Positions 1 through 6,348 of a DNA stretch of 9,826 bases are shown here, in pieces. The stretch spans positions 1-9,826 of the forward strand of contig JABDQT010000083.1 of assembly GCA_013042165.1 (NCBI GenBank), written 5' to 3'. The stretch is from Kiritimatiellales bacterium (lineage in GTDB: Bacteria; Verrucomicrobiota; Kiritimatiellia; Kiritimatiellales; Pontiellaceae). A program made the position numbers and the translations under genes. The notes below the pieces were generated by a model. The model was not told the DNA's origin, made no database searches, and saw nothing but the letters and a program-made list of their open reading frames with translations. Position 1 is the first letter of the stretch; every line of letters begins with the position of its first letter.

Positions 1-110
1 GACAGACTGAAACGAATCCCCATTACAGCCAGACACAACAGCACAACCGCAGCCACCGAGCTGAGTATAAGGTTTTGTTTTTGTCCTTTGTTTAACTCCT
101 TAAAATTCAT
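1..110 (-). CDS. pilO: PilO-like type IV pilus alignment protein, N-terminal fragment
   Basis: Only the first 36 codons are in the window; the gene runs off the left edge. The visible peptide begins MNFKELNKGQ, a short polar cytoplasmic tail, followed by one hydrophobic segment at about residues 14-34. A short tail followed by a single membrane helix is the topology of PilO, the inner-membrane partner of PilN. The ATG at 108-110 is preceded by GAGG eight bases upstream, and that site overlaps the TGA stop of the preceding gene, so translation of the two is probably coupled. The identity rests mainly on position directly after pilM and pilN, since too little sequence is visible for a domain match. 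Another small bitopic pilus protein is possible. Confidence 0.62.
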   Translation of the reverse strand, partial: MNFKELNKGQKQNLILSSVAAVVLLCLAVMGIRFSL

Positions 111-120
111 GTGTCATACC

Positions 121-735
121 TCAATCCAAAATCTCGCTTACCAGTCGGAACTCGCGCTGGTTTGATGCACCTCCACCGCTGCGCTTGCGCATCGATGCAA
201 GCTTAAGCGAATCGAACGTGGTGCTTACTTCTTCGGCGGCAAGTAATTCCCTGGGAAGCCGAAGGACCTCTGTTTCCGCTTCATCCCCTTGTGAAATCCC
301 TTCGACAATCAGATCGTAGGCCAGCTGCATATCCTCCGGAGAATCATATGTTGAAGACTTCATGGCACTGCGGATGGAGAGCCGGGTAAATTGAATATTA
401 GCCGGGACCGCGTCCTGTATGTCAGTCAGCAAGCCAACCAATGAAGCCTGCGAATTCTGCCAGCCATCGAGCAACTCCATCACCTTATGGTTCGTCACAA
501 GCCCACGGTTTTCATTCTTGAACAACTCCAGTCGCGGTTCGAGGTCTGCCCAGATTTCACGGCTTGTTTTCAGATCGGATTTAACACTCGTATATTGAAC
601 CAGCTTAATACTGCTCAGCAGGGCAATAACCACGATGGGTGTGACCACCACACCGACCAACATAAAGCGTCGGCTGACAGCTCCCTGATAGCGTTGCTCG
701 GACTTCTTTAAAAAATTCACACGAGGACCACTCAT
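121..735 (-). CDS. pilN: PilN-like type IV pilus inner-membrane alignment protein
   Basis: This 204-residue protein has the PilN layout: a short cytoplasmic N-terminus containing VNFL, one transmembrane helix at about residues 24-45, then a periplasmic helical/coiled-coil stretch (about 46-110) and an alpha/beta domain. In characterised systems the cytoplasmic tail of PilN carries an INLLP-type motif that docks into PilM; VNFL at residues 6-9 sits in the right place and is probably the equivalent. I chose the ATG at 733-735 over an upstream one at 852 because it overlaps the pilM stop as ATGA and has AGGAGG twelve bases and AGGA three bases upstream. The upstream start would add 39 residues lying wholly inside pilM. 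The C-terminal half is diverged, so assignment relies on topology, size and the flanking genes. Predicted role: with PilO and the PilP-like protein, it aligns the cytoplasmic motor with the secretin. Confidence 0.8.
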   Translation of the reverse strand: MSGPRVNFLKKSEQRYQGAVSRRFMLVGVVVTPIVVIALLSSIKLVQYTSVKSDLKTSREIWADLEPRLELFKNENRGLVTNHKVMELLDGWQNSQASLVGLLTDIQDAVPANIQFTRLSIRSAMKSSTYDSPEDMQLAYDLIVEGISQGDEAETEVLRLPRELLAAEEVSTTFDSLKLASMRKRSGGGASNQREFRLVSEILD

Positions 736-1745
736 GATTCCTGAAACCCTCCTATTGCGGCACCAATTGCTGCGGCAAAGCGGGTTGCCTGCTGCTTCAG
801 TTCCGGTGAAAGGATTTCCGGAGCGATCGCGATGTTTTCCAAGGGACTCCATGATTCCACTTCGGTATGGATCATATTCATGAGCTCATCAGACCAGCTG
901 GGCAGCAGACTCATTCCACCCGAAACATAGACCCTCGAAACACGGCAACCCTGATGCCGTTCTATGAAATCCTTCGAAATACTCAACTGCTTGATGATTG
1001 GAGCCATCACGTTTGCAAGCGAAGTGGAAATATTGATGGAGCGATCATCCAGAATAGAGGCGGCCAGTTCATCATCCACCCCGAGATCGGTTGCCAGCTT
1101 GCTGCGCAGTGCACGTACACCGAAATCCATCTTGCCCACCAGCACGACAGCACCCTTGTTCATGAATACATAGTGACTCACGGACTCGCCTGCATCGATC
1201 AGACAAACCGCATCATTCGCACATTCAGCACCGCGCGCATTCAGAAAAGCGGACACAAAGGCCAATCCGGCAACCTCCAGGGATGCCGGCGCGGGCGGAC
1301 CTGCCGGGAAAAGATTGAGAAGGTAACGGACGTCATCCTGAGGAATCGCGGCGGCCAGCAGACTCGAATCCTGCCGGCCCTTTCCACGCTTGATCAACTG
1401 TGCCGAGACTCGGAAATCATCCGTGACATTCAACAGCTTCCGTAATTCGGATTCGGGAACGGTTTCTTCGCCTGCCGGCAATGGCGTGTGCACCATCCGC
1501 ACCACGGATTCGGCTCCACTATAGGCCAGGCACCCATAATAGGAAGAGAGGTTCCGGGGCAACTCCATCCGACTTGCGGTTGTATTGAAATCGACCGCAG
1601 GCAGCATATCGATCCCGGTCAAAGTCAACTCCCCTTTGAGTTGCTTCAACTGCACCACCTTGGTGGCGGTCGCGGCAAAGTCGACTCCCACGAGAACGCT
1701 CAGTTTACGTTGCGTCCTATTCTTACCGAATGCATTCATCATCAT
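732..1745 (-). CDS. pilM: PilM-like actin-fold type IV pilus assembly protein
   Basis: This 337-residue cytoplasmic protein belongs to the PilM branch of the actin/FtsA ATPase superfamily. Visible signatures are the first phosphate loop GVDFAATATKVVQL (residues 20-33), a second phosphate-like motif LIDAGESVS (182-190) and an adenosine-type motif VYVSGGMSLLP (272-282). PilM binds the cytoplasmic tail of PilN, forming the inner ring of the pilus machine. The second motif reads DAG-E-SVS rather than the usual DIG-x-x-x-T, a mild divergence. Three ATGs stand in tandem at the start; the first, at 1743-1745, has AGGA ten bases upstream and is taken here. The stop overlaps the pilN start as ATGA. 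It is the first gene of a minus-strand operon and has a candidate sigma-54 promoter 83-98 bases upstream. Confidence 0.88.
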   Translation of the reverse strand: MMMNAFGKNRTQRKLSVLVGVDFAATATKVVQLKQLKGELTLTGIDMLPAVDFNTTASRMELPRNLSSYYGCLAYSGAESVVRMVHTPLPAGEETVPESELRKLLNVTDDFRVSAQLIKRGKGRQDSSLLAAAIPQDDVRYLLNLFPAGPPAPASLEVAGLAFVSAFLNARGAECANDAVCLIDAGESVSHYVFMNKGAVVLVGKMDFGVRALRSKLATDLGVDDELAASILDDRSINISTSLANVMAPIIKQLSISKDFIERHQGCRVSRVYVSGGMSLLPSWSDELMNMIHTEVESWSPLENIAIAPEILSPELKQQATRFAAAIGAAIGGFQES

Positions 1746-1827
1746 GTTTCTTCGTTCCTACTTAAAACAATTCTTGCGGCCGCACCCCCTGTATGAAGGC
1801 CTGATAAAACGGGTGCGCGTCATTTTT

Positions 1828-1843
1828 AGCAGTATCCATACCA
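1828..1843 (-). promoter_or_regulatory. Sigma-54 promoter for the pilMNO operon
   Basis: Read on the minus strand the site is TGGTATGGATACTGCT, with GG at the -24 position and GC at the -12 position separated by the required spacing (12 bases from first G to first G). It matches the consensus TGGCAC-N5-TTGCW well and closely resembles the sites before pilin and pilB. Predicted transcription start is near 1817, giving a leader of about 72 bases before pilM. The leader region contains the palindrome TGCGGCCGCA and a 7-base inverted repeat (1781-1787 with 1811-1817) of unknown significance. The rest of the 193-base divergent gap shows only a weak sigma-70-like match for the opposite gene. Confidence 0.6.
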
Positions 1844-1938
1844 TGATGAAGCCCCAATTTCCCTCTTGCTAAAAACCATGCCATTACCAATGATGTTCTC
1901 CATTCCATATTTGTTTTTCACCCATTCCGGAGTTGAAC

Positions 1939-2466
1939 GTGAGCAATACTGACAACACCTCCCCCAATCCTGAAACCCACCTCGCTGACACGGAGACCCG
2001 CCCGTACAGCTCCATGCTGGTGACCCTGCTGCTGCTTATTGCCGGGCTGCTGCTGAGTAGCGTCTTGATGCTCCACTACGGTTATAAAGCGGGGGGCGAG
2101 AAGATGGCTCTTCCCGGTGTGAACTTCACCGAACTGAAGGAAAAAGGGGTCGCCTACCAACAGCAGGTCACCCAGCCTGCATCCGATGATCCGGTTGCCC
2201 AGGAACCCCCCCAAAAGACAGAACAGGAGAGTGGAGGCATCGGCCAGCTGCTTGCCGCAAGGGGTGAAAAGGTACGATGGCCCAGATTAAGACTGACCGG
2301 CTTCGGGCGTTCCAGCGACGGAACGGGCGGATTCGCCATTATTAACAATCAGCAGGTGTTCCTTGGTGAACTGATCGACGGCAAAGCCAAGCTGATCGAG
2401 GTTCGCACGCACGATGTAGTGGTTGAGTACAAGGGCGAAACCCGTATTATCTCCACCGATCTCTGA
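1939..2466 (+). CDS. PilP/GspC-like bitopic inner-membrane protein
   Basis: This 175-residue protein has a polar cytoplasmic tail, one strong transmembrane helix at about residues 24-46, a Pro/Gln/acid-rich linker (about 78-100) and a compact beta-rich C-terminal domain (about 116-175). That domain reads LRLTGFGRSS, then GFAIINNQQVFLGE, then KLIEVRTHDVVVEYKGE. This is the pattern of the periplasmic homology domain of GspC/GspB/PilP proteins, which contacts the secretin. PilP is usually a lipoprotein; here there is no lipobox and a GspC-style membrane anchor instead. The GTG start at 1939 is chosen because CGGAG lies six bases upstream; a TTG six bases earlier would leave no room for the ribosome site. 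The gene is divergent from pilM, where PilP would normally be the fourth gene of pilMNOP, and its stop lies four bases from the convergent gene. Name left open because PilP and GspC are hard to separate at this length. Confidence 0.7.
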   Translation: MSNTDNTSPNPETHLADTETRPYSSMLVTLLLLIAGLLLSSVLMLHYGYKAGGEKMALPGVNFTELKEKGVAYQQQVTQPASDDPVAQEPPQKTEQESGGIGQLLAARGEKVRWPRLRLTGFGRSSDGTGGFAIINNQQVFLGELIDGKAKLIEVRTHDVVVEYKGETRIISTDL

Positions 2467-2470
2467 AGTA

Positions 2471-3304
2471 CTAGGCGGCCGAAGCCAGCACCCGCAGCTT
2501 CACGAGCGCGTGGTCGTAGTCCTCGGAATCGATCAGGTAGGTGTGGCAGCGGTGTCCGCTCGCCGTTTCAATCTTTTCAATCAGTGCATTGTTGAATGGA
2601 TTCAACACCCCGACCAACAGATCGTTTCCAAAGAATGCAAACGGCAGTGCCCCATCATGAGCCGGGATTCTTTCGGGCAGTACTTCGGCCACCTGTTCGT
2701 CCAGCTCAAAGTTTGAGAGCGAGATACACGGCACACCCGACCTGCTCGACATATAGTTCAAGATTCGCTTCATCTGCGTGAAGCTGCGATCATTCAATAC
2801 ATGCAGCACACTCACGGGCACATCGAGTTCTTTCGAAGAGGTTTCGGTAAGATCGTGCAGCACGCTGGAGTATTCCTCCTGCGATAGCTGGTTTTCCTCA
2901 TAAAGCCGCCAGGCCAGAGCCAACTCCTCGCTAATATCGGTTTCAGGCTGGGTTGACTCCGCTTCGTGATCAGGAGATGAAACATCCGTTGGCGCCGGTG
3001 CAGCGGTCGGCACAAGTGTTCGCAACCGCGCGGTCTGCGCCGCCACTTCGGAGGGAAATTCCTCTTTGAACTGCGGTAGTTCCGCCTGGGCATAGGCAAG
3101 CGCTTCAGCATCGTTTCCACCCAAGGCAACATCCACAAAACGATTCAGGTAGTCCAGGGCCTGTTCGTTCTGCCCGCCTCTGCGATAGGCGCTGTACAAC
3201 GCCTTGAGTGCCGTACCGTCCTGAGGCATCACTTCGAGAATCTGCTCCAGCATGGCAATGCTGTCCGCTAATGCACCATCGATCGGCTGGTCTGTTTCCG
3301 ACAT
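2471..3304 (-). CDS. Stand-alone MshEN-like (GspE/PilB N-terminal type) protein with helical-repeat N-terminus
   Basis: This 277-residue soluble protein has no signal peptide or membrane helix. Residues about 12-60 form TPR-like helices (MLEQILEVMPQDGTALKALY, then a run ending in NEQALDYLNRF). A Pro/Ala/acidic linker spans about 98-123. Residues about 125-270 resemble the N-terminal domain of GspE/PilB ATPases: a helical part (WRLYEENQLSQEEYSSVLHDL, 132-152), the link SGVPCISLSNFELDEQ, and an alpha/beta part (LPFAFFGNDLLVGVLNPFN, 220-238). In some ATPases this MshEN domain binds cyclic di-GMP; the Arg-Leu-Gly type motifs are degenerate here, so binding is uncertain. No Walker motifs are present. 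The start has AGGAGA five bases upstream. It is transcribed divergently from pilB, suggesting it acts on or with the pilus motor, perhaps as a regulator or adaptor, but that role is inferred from context only. Confidence 0.72.
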   Translation of the reverse strand: MSETDQPIDGALADSIAMLEQILEVMPQDGTALKALYSAYRRGGQNEQALDYLNRFVDVALGGNDAEALAYAQAELPQFKEEFPSEVAAQTARLRTLVPTAAPAPTDVSSPDHEAESTQPETDISEELALAWRLYEENQLSQEEYSSVLHDLTETSSKELDVPVSVLHVLNDRSFTQMKRILNYMSSRSGVPCISLSNFELDEQVAEVLPERIPAHDGALPFAFFGNDLLVGVLNPFNNALIEKIETASGHRCHTYLIDSEDYDHALVKLRVLASAA

Positions 3305-3341
3305 GTTCGTCTCCTGTCCTTATTATTTAGAAGCCTTCATA

Positions 3342-3357
3342 AGCAGGTTGCAGGCCA
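3342..3357 (-). promoter_or_regulatory. Candidate sigma-54 promoter for the MshEN-like gene
   Basis: On the minus strand this reads TGGCCTGCAACCTGCT, with the -24 GG and -12 GC at the correct spacing. Predicted start is near 3331, leaving a leader of about 27 bases that includes the AGGAGA ribosome site. It is the weakest of the four sigma-54 matches in the window because the central ATGG shared by the other three is replaced. It also overlaps a short open frame (see findings), so part of the match could be chance. Confidence 0.4.
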
Positions 3358-3456
3358 TATGGATCTGATCCTCCTGTTCATATAGAAGCATCTTAATTTC
3401 CGCCTGTTCATCGGACAGGGATCATCTCATGCCCAAACAGCACCTTTTCCATTGGT

Positions 3457-3472
3457 AGGCATGGGTATTGCT
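3457..3472 (+). promoter_or_regulatory. Sigma-54 promoter for the pilB-pilC-pilS-pilR operon
   Basis: The site AGGCATGGGTATTGCT carries the -24 GG (3458-3459) and -12 GC (3470-3471) at exact sigma-54 spacing, with a full TTGCT downstream element. Predicted start is near 3483, about 31 bases before the pilB ATG. A CCTGT-N7-ACAGG inverted repeat at 3403-3419 lies about 64-80 bases upstream of that start, and CCTGTTCAT occurs twice, at 3373 and 3403, exactly 30 bases apart; either could be an activator site. Because pilR is the last gene of this operon, the promoter implies positive autoregulation. Confidence 0.62.
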
Positions 3473-3513
3473 AGAAAGGGGACGATGACCGATGAAAACC
3501 GGATGACCACCTT

Positions 3514-5223
3514 ATGAAAACAAGCTCTAGAAGCCTGATGGATTGCCTGAAGGAAATCCGCCCCATTGAGGCAGATATCTTCATGGAGGCCGAAAAGGAA
3601 GCGGTAGAAAACAATACCCCGCTCGAACAACTGTTGATCGAGCAGGGTGTCGTTTCCGATATAGACATGGCACTCGCCACAGCCGAATATCTCGATCTGC
3701 GACCCATTGCTCTCACATCCTTTTCAGCAGAGGCCGGCCTGATCGATCTGATGTCGAAGGAGAAGTGGAAGGAATTCAAGGCCCTTCCCATTTCGCTGAT
3801 GGGAACTCGCCTGACGATAGCCATGGCCGATCCGTTCGACATTGTGGCACGCGAAAACATTGCCTCCCACACCAAGATGGAACTCGTGCCGTTGGTCGCA
3901 ATGCGCAAAGAGATCGAAGACTCGCTCAACGCCCTCACCGAGGAACCTTCTCAGGCGCTGGAAGATATCCTGAAGGACATGGCCGAAGAGGGCGATGTGG
4001 AAGTCGGTCAGGAAGGTCTCGAGGATGCGAGCCTCGACGACATGGTTGAGAATGCCGGTGAAGCTCCGGTTATTCGTATCGTGAACTCCATCTTGATAGA
4101 GGCCTTGCGCAAGGGAGCATCGGACATTCATGTTGAACCCATGGAAAAAACCGTTCGCCTGCGCAACCGCATCGACGGGGTTCTCTATGAATCACCCAGT
4201 CCGCCTAAAAATCTGCAGAACGCCATCATTTCGCGCCTAAAAATCATGTCGCAGCTCGATATTGCCGAGCGTCGTATTCCGCAAGACGGACGCTTTAAGA
4301 TCAAGGCTCTCGGGAAAGAGGTCGATGTCCGTGTCAGCATGCTGCCCACGGTGCATGGCGAAAAAGTCGTAATGCGTATTCTCGACAAAACCGCCCTCGC
4401 CCCCAGCCTTGATGCGCTGGGATTGGATGCCGTCTCCCAGGATAACTTTACCTACGCGCTGGGCCAGCCGTACGGCATGATTCTCGTAACGGGACCGACC
4501 GGCAGCGGTAAAACAACCACGCTCTATTCCGCCCTCCAGGAACTCAACGAAAGCGGAACCAACATCATCACCACGGAAAACCCCGTGGAATATCAGCTTG
4601 AAGGCATCAATCAGGTCCAGATCAATCCGGCGGTCGGACTGACGTTTGCCTCCGCACTCCGTTCGATTCTTCGTCAGGACCCGGACGTCGTGATGGTCGG
4701 GGAAATCCGCGACGGCGAAACGGCCACCATAGCCGTTGAGGCCGCATTGACCGGTCACATGGTACTGAGCACACTGCACACCAACGATGCCGCAGGCGCC
4801 ATCGCCCGTTTGACGGATATGGGTATTGAACCGTTCATGCTGGCTTCTTCCGTACTGCTCACCCAGGCCCAGCGCCTGTACCGCAAACTCTGCCCGGTCT
4901 GCAAACGGGAGATCGACATTCCGCTTGAAACCCTGCAGAAAAACCGCATTGACCCTTCCCTGCTGGAGGGCACGCAGTTCTACCAGAAGACCGGGTGCCC
5001 GAAATGCAGCGGCATCGGCTACAAAGGCCGGGGCGCCTTGATGGAAATCCTGCTAATCAACGAAGCCATCCGCAAAACCATTCTGAACAATCCCGAAGCC
5101 GACGCCATTTCCAAAATCGCCATTGAAAGCGGCATGCGCACCCTTCGCGATGCAGGCCTTGAAAGGCTGCGCGAAGGCATGACCTCAATCGAAGAGATCA
5201 TGCGCGTAACCAGTGAACATTAA
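3514..5223 (+). CDS. pilB: Type IV pilus extension ATPase PilB (GspE family)
   Basis: This 569-residue hexameric secretion ATPase powers pilin polymerisation from the cytoplasmic face. In order it has an MshEN-like N-terminal domain (about 1-150), an acidic linker (about 150-180), a middle domain with GASDIHVEP and RLRNRIDG, and the C-terminal RecA-like domain. Walker A is GPTGSGKT (327-334), Walker B region is DVVMVGEIRD (391-400, catalytic Glu 397), and the His box is STLHTND (419-425). Two Cys pairs, C460/C463 and C495/C498, form the zinc-binding element typical of PilB/GspE and absent from the retraction ATPase PilT. All catalytic elements are intact. An in-frame stop at 3493-3495 rules out an earlier start; the ribosome site is weak (GGAT nine bases upstream), and a ten-codon reading frame ends in ATGA overlap with this start. 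It heads the pilB-pilC-pilS-pilR operon. Confidence 0.95.
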   Translation: MKTSSRSLMDCLKEIRPIEADIFMEAEKEAVENNTPLEQLLIEQGVVSDIDMALATAEYLDLRPIALTSFSAEAGLIDLMSKEKWKEFKALPISLMGTRLTIAMADPFDIVARENIASHTKMELVPLVAMRKEIEDSLNALTEEPSQALEDILKDMAEEGDVEVGQEGLEDASLDDMVENAGEAPVIRIVNSILIEALRKGASDIHVEPMEKTVRLRNRIDGVLYESPSPPKNLQNAIISRLKIMSQLDIAERRIPQDGRFKIKALGKEVDVRVSMLPTVHGEKVVMRILDKTALAPSLDALGLDAVSQDNFTYALGQPYGMILVTGPTGSGKTTTLYSALQELNESGTNIITTENPVEYQLEGINQVQINPAVGLTFASALRSILRQDPDVVMVGEIRDGETATIAVEAALTGHMVLSTLHTNDAAGAIARLTDMGIEPFMLASSVLLTQAQRLYRKLCPVCKREIDIPLETLQKNRIDPSLLEGTQFYQKTGCPKCSGIGYKGRGALMEILLINEAIRKTILNNPEADAISKIAIESGMRTLRDAGLERLREGMTSIEEIMRVTSEH

Positions 5224-5235
5224 AAAGGATCAGCT

Positions 5236-6327
5236 ATGCAGCCGGAAAAAATTAAAGCCAAAGGCGGACTCCCCATCGTTCGGGGTGCCCGTAAAATCCG
5301 ACTCAAGGAGTTGTCGATCTTCACCCGGCAGGTATCGGCCATGCTCTCGGCAGGCATGCCGTTGGTGCAGACGCTCAGCGCGATGGAACAGCAAACCGCC
5401 GACAAAAACTTCAAGCCGGTGATCGAAGGGATTCGCAAGCGGGTAGAAGGCGGAGCCATGTATTCCGAATCGCTCGCATTCTATCCCACCGTTTTTGACG
5501 ACCTCTATATCAGCATGATGCGCGCCGGCGAGATGGGCGGCATTCTGCCCGACACCTGCTCCCGTGTGGCCGATTTTCTTGAATCGAGTAACAAGCTGCG
5601 TTCCAAGGTAAAGTCATCCATGATGTACCCCTCCGTCGTGATGATTGTTGCCATCGGCCTTTCGACGGCACTGATCATGTTTGTCGTACCGGTCTTCGCA
5701 ACCATGTTTTCGGATTTCGGCGCTGATCTTCCGGGGCTTACCCAAACCTTGCTGGATTTAAGCGGCATCCTGACCTCCTACTGGTATCTCTTTGTCATTC
5801 TCGTTGCCGGTCTCATCTACGGATTCAAACGTCTCTACAAGACCGACCGCGGGCAATATGTCATCGATGAGTGTAAACTAAAGTTTCCCATCCTTGGCGA
5901 ATTGGTCACCAAAGTGGCGGTCAGCCGGTTTGCGTCCACATTTTCCCAGTTGCTTCACAGCGGGGTACAGATTATGGAATCGCTTGAAATCGTGGGTCTG
6001 GCCACAGGCAACCGCGTGATCGGCGACTCCCTGTTTGAAGCTCGTAAAACCATCGAGGAGGGCCAGCCCCTTTCTGCGGCGCTGGAACCGAACAAGTACT
6101 ATCCCCGCATGCTGGTGCACATGCTGGCGGCCGGCGAAAAAACCGGCCAGGTCGAGGAAATGATGGACAAGGTATCGGAGTTCTATGAGAACGAAGTCGA
6201 ATCCACACTCAATGGCCTGACTTCCATGATTGAACCGCTGCTCATGGTGTTTATCGGCGCCGTGATCGGCACCATCGTGGTGGCCATGTTCCTGCCGATC
6301 TTCAAGATGAGCGAAGTGGTAATGTAG
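5236..6327 (+). CDS. pilC: Type IV pilus inner-membrane platform protein PilC (GspF family)
   Basis: This 363-residue polytopic protein is the platform on which PilB acts. It has two T2SSF domains, at about residues 27-150 and 225-350, each marked by a Gly-Glu-x-x-Gly motif: AGEMGGILPD (98-107) and AGEKTGQVEEM (299-309). Hydrophobic segments lie at about 131-157, 180-198 and 331-355, matching the usual three-helix topology. It lacks the longer N-terminal extension seen in some homologues, starting its first domain within 30 residues. The ATG has AAGGA six bases upstream and follows the pilB stop by 12 bases, so the two are surely co-transcribed. All expected features are present. Confidence 0.93.
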   Translation: MQPEKIKAKGGLPIVRGARKIRLKELSIFTRQVSAMLSAGMPLVQTLSAMEQQTADKNFKPVIEGIRKRVEGGAMYSESLAFYPTVFDDLYISMMRAGEMGGILPDTCSRVADFLESSNKLRSKVKSSMMYPSVVMIVAIGLSTALIMFVVPVFATMFSDFGADLPGLTQTLLDLSGILTSYWYLFVILVAGLIYGFKRLYKTDRGQYVIDECKLKFPILGELVTKVAVSRFASTFSQLLHSGVQIMESLEIVGLATGNRVIGDSLFEARKTIEEGQPLSAALEPNKYYPRMLVHMLAAGEKTGQVEEMMDKVSEFYENEVESTLNGLTSMIEPLLMVFIGAVIGTIVVAMFLPIFKMSEVVM

Positions 6328-6348
6328 CTGGACGGAGGCATGGTCGGA

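Noticed and set aside
736..852. 39-residue N-terminal extension of the PilN-like protein
   Set aside because: It lies entirely inside pilM coding sequence; the ATGA overlap at 732-735 and the nearby ribosome sites give the better start.
867..1445. 192-codon open frame antisense to pilM
   Set aside because: It mirrors pilM, which has clear actin-fold motifs; the product is His/Arg-rich and unlike a folded protein family.
1781..1817. Inverted repeat CGCACCC/GGGTGCG in the pilM leader
   Set aside because: Seven-base stem with a 23-base loop and no T tract; not a terminator and no known riboswitch architecture is recognisable.
1866..1894. Sigma-70-like promoter TTGCTA-N17-AATGAT before the PilP-like gene
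   Set aside because: Only four of six matches in each box; too weak to report as a feature, though spacing and position would fit.
4237..4779. 180-codon open frame antisense to pilB
   Set aside because: It covers the conserved ATPase core of pilB, has no ribosome site and no recognisable motifs.
6340..6348. Upstream ATG of the PilS-like gene
   Set aside because: The ribosome site GGAGG ends one base before it, too close for initiation; the ATG at 6349 has usable spacing.
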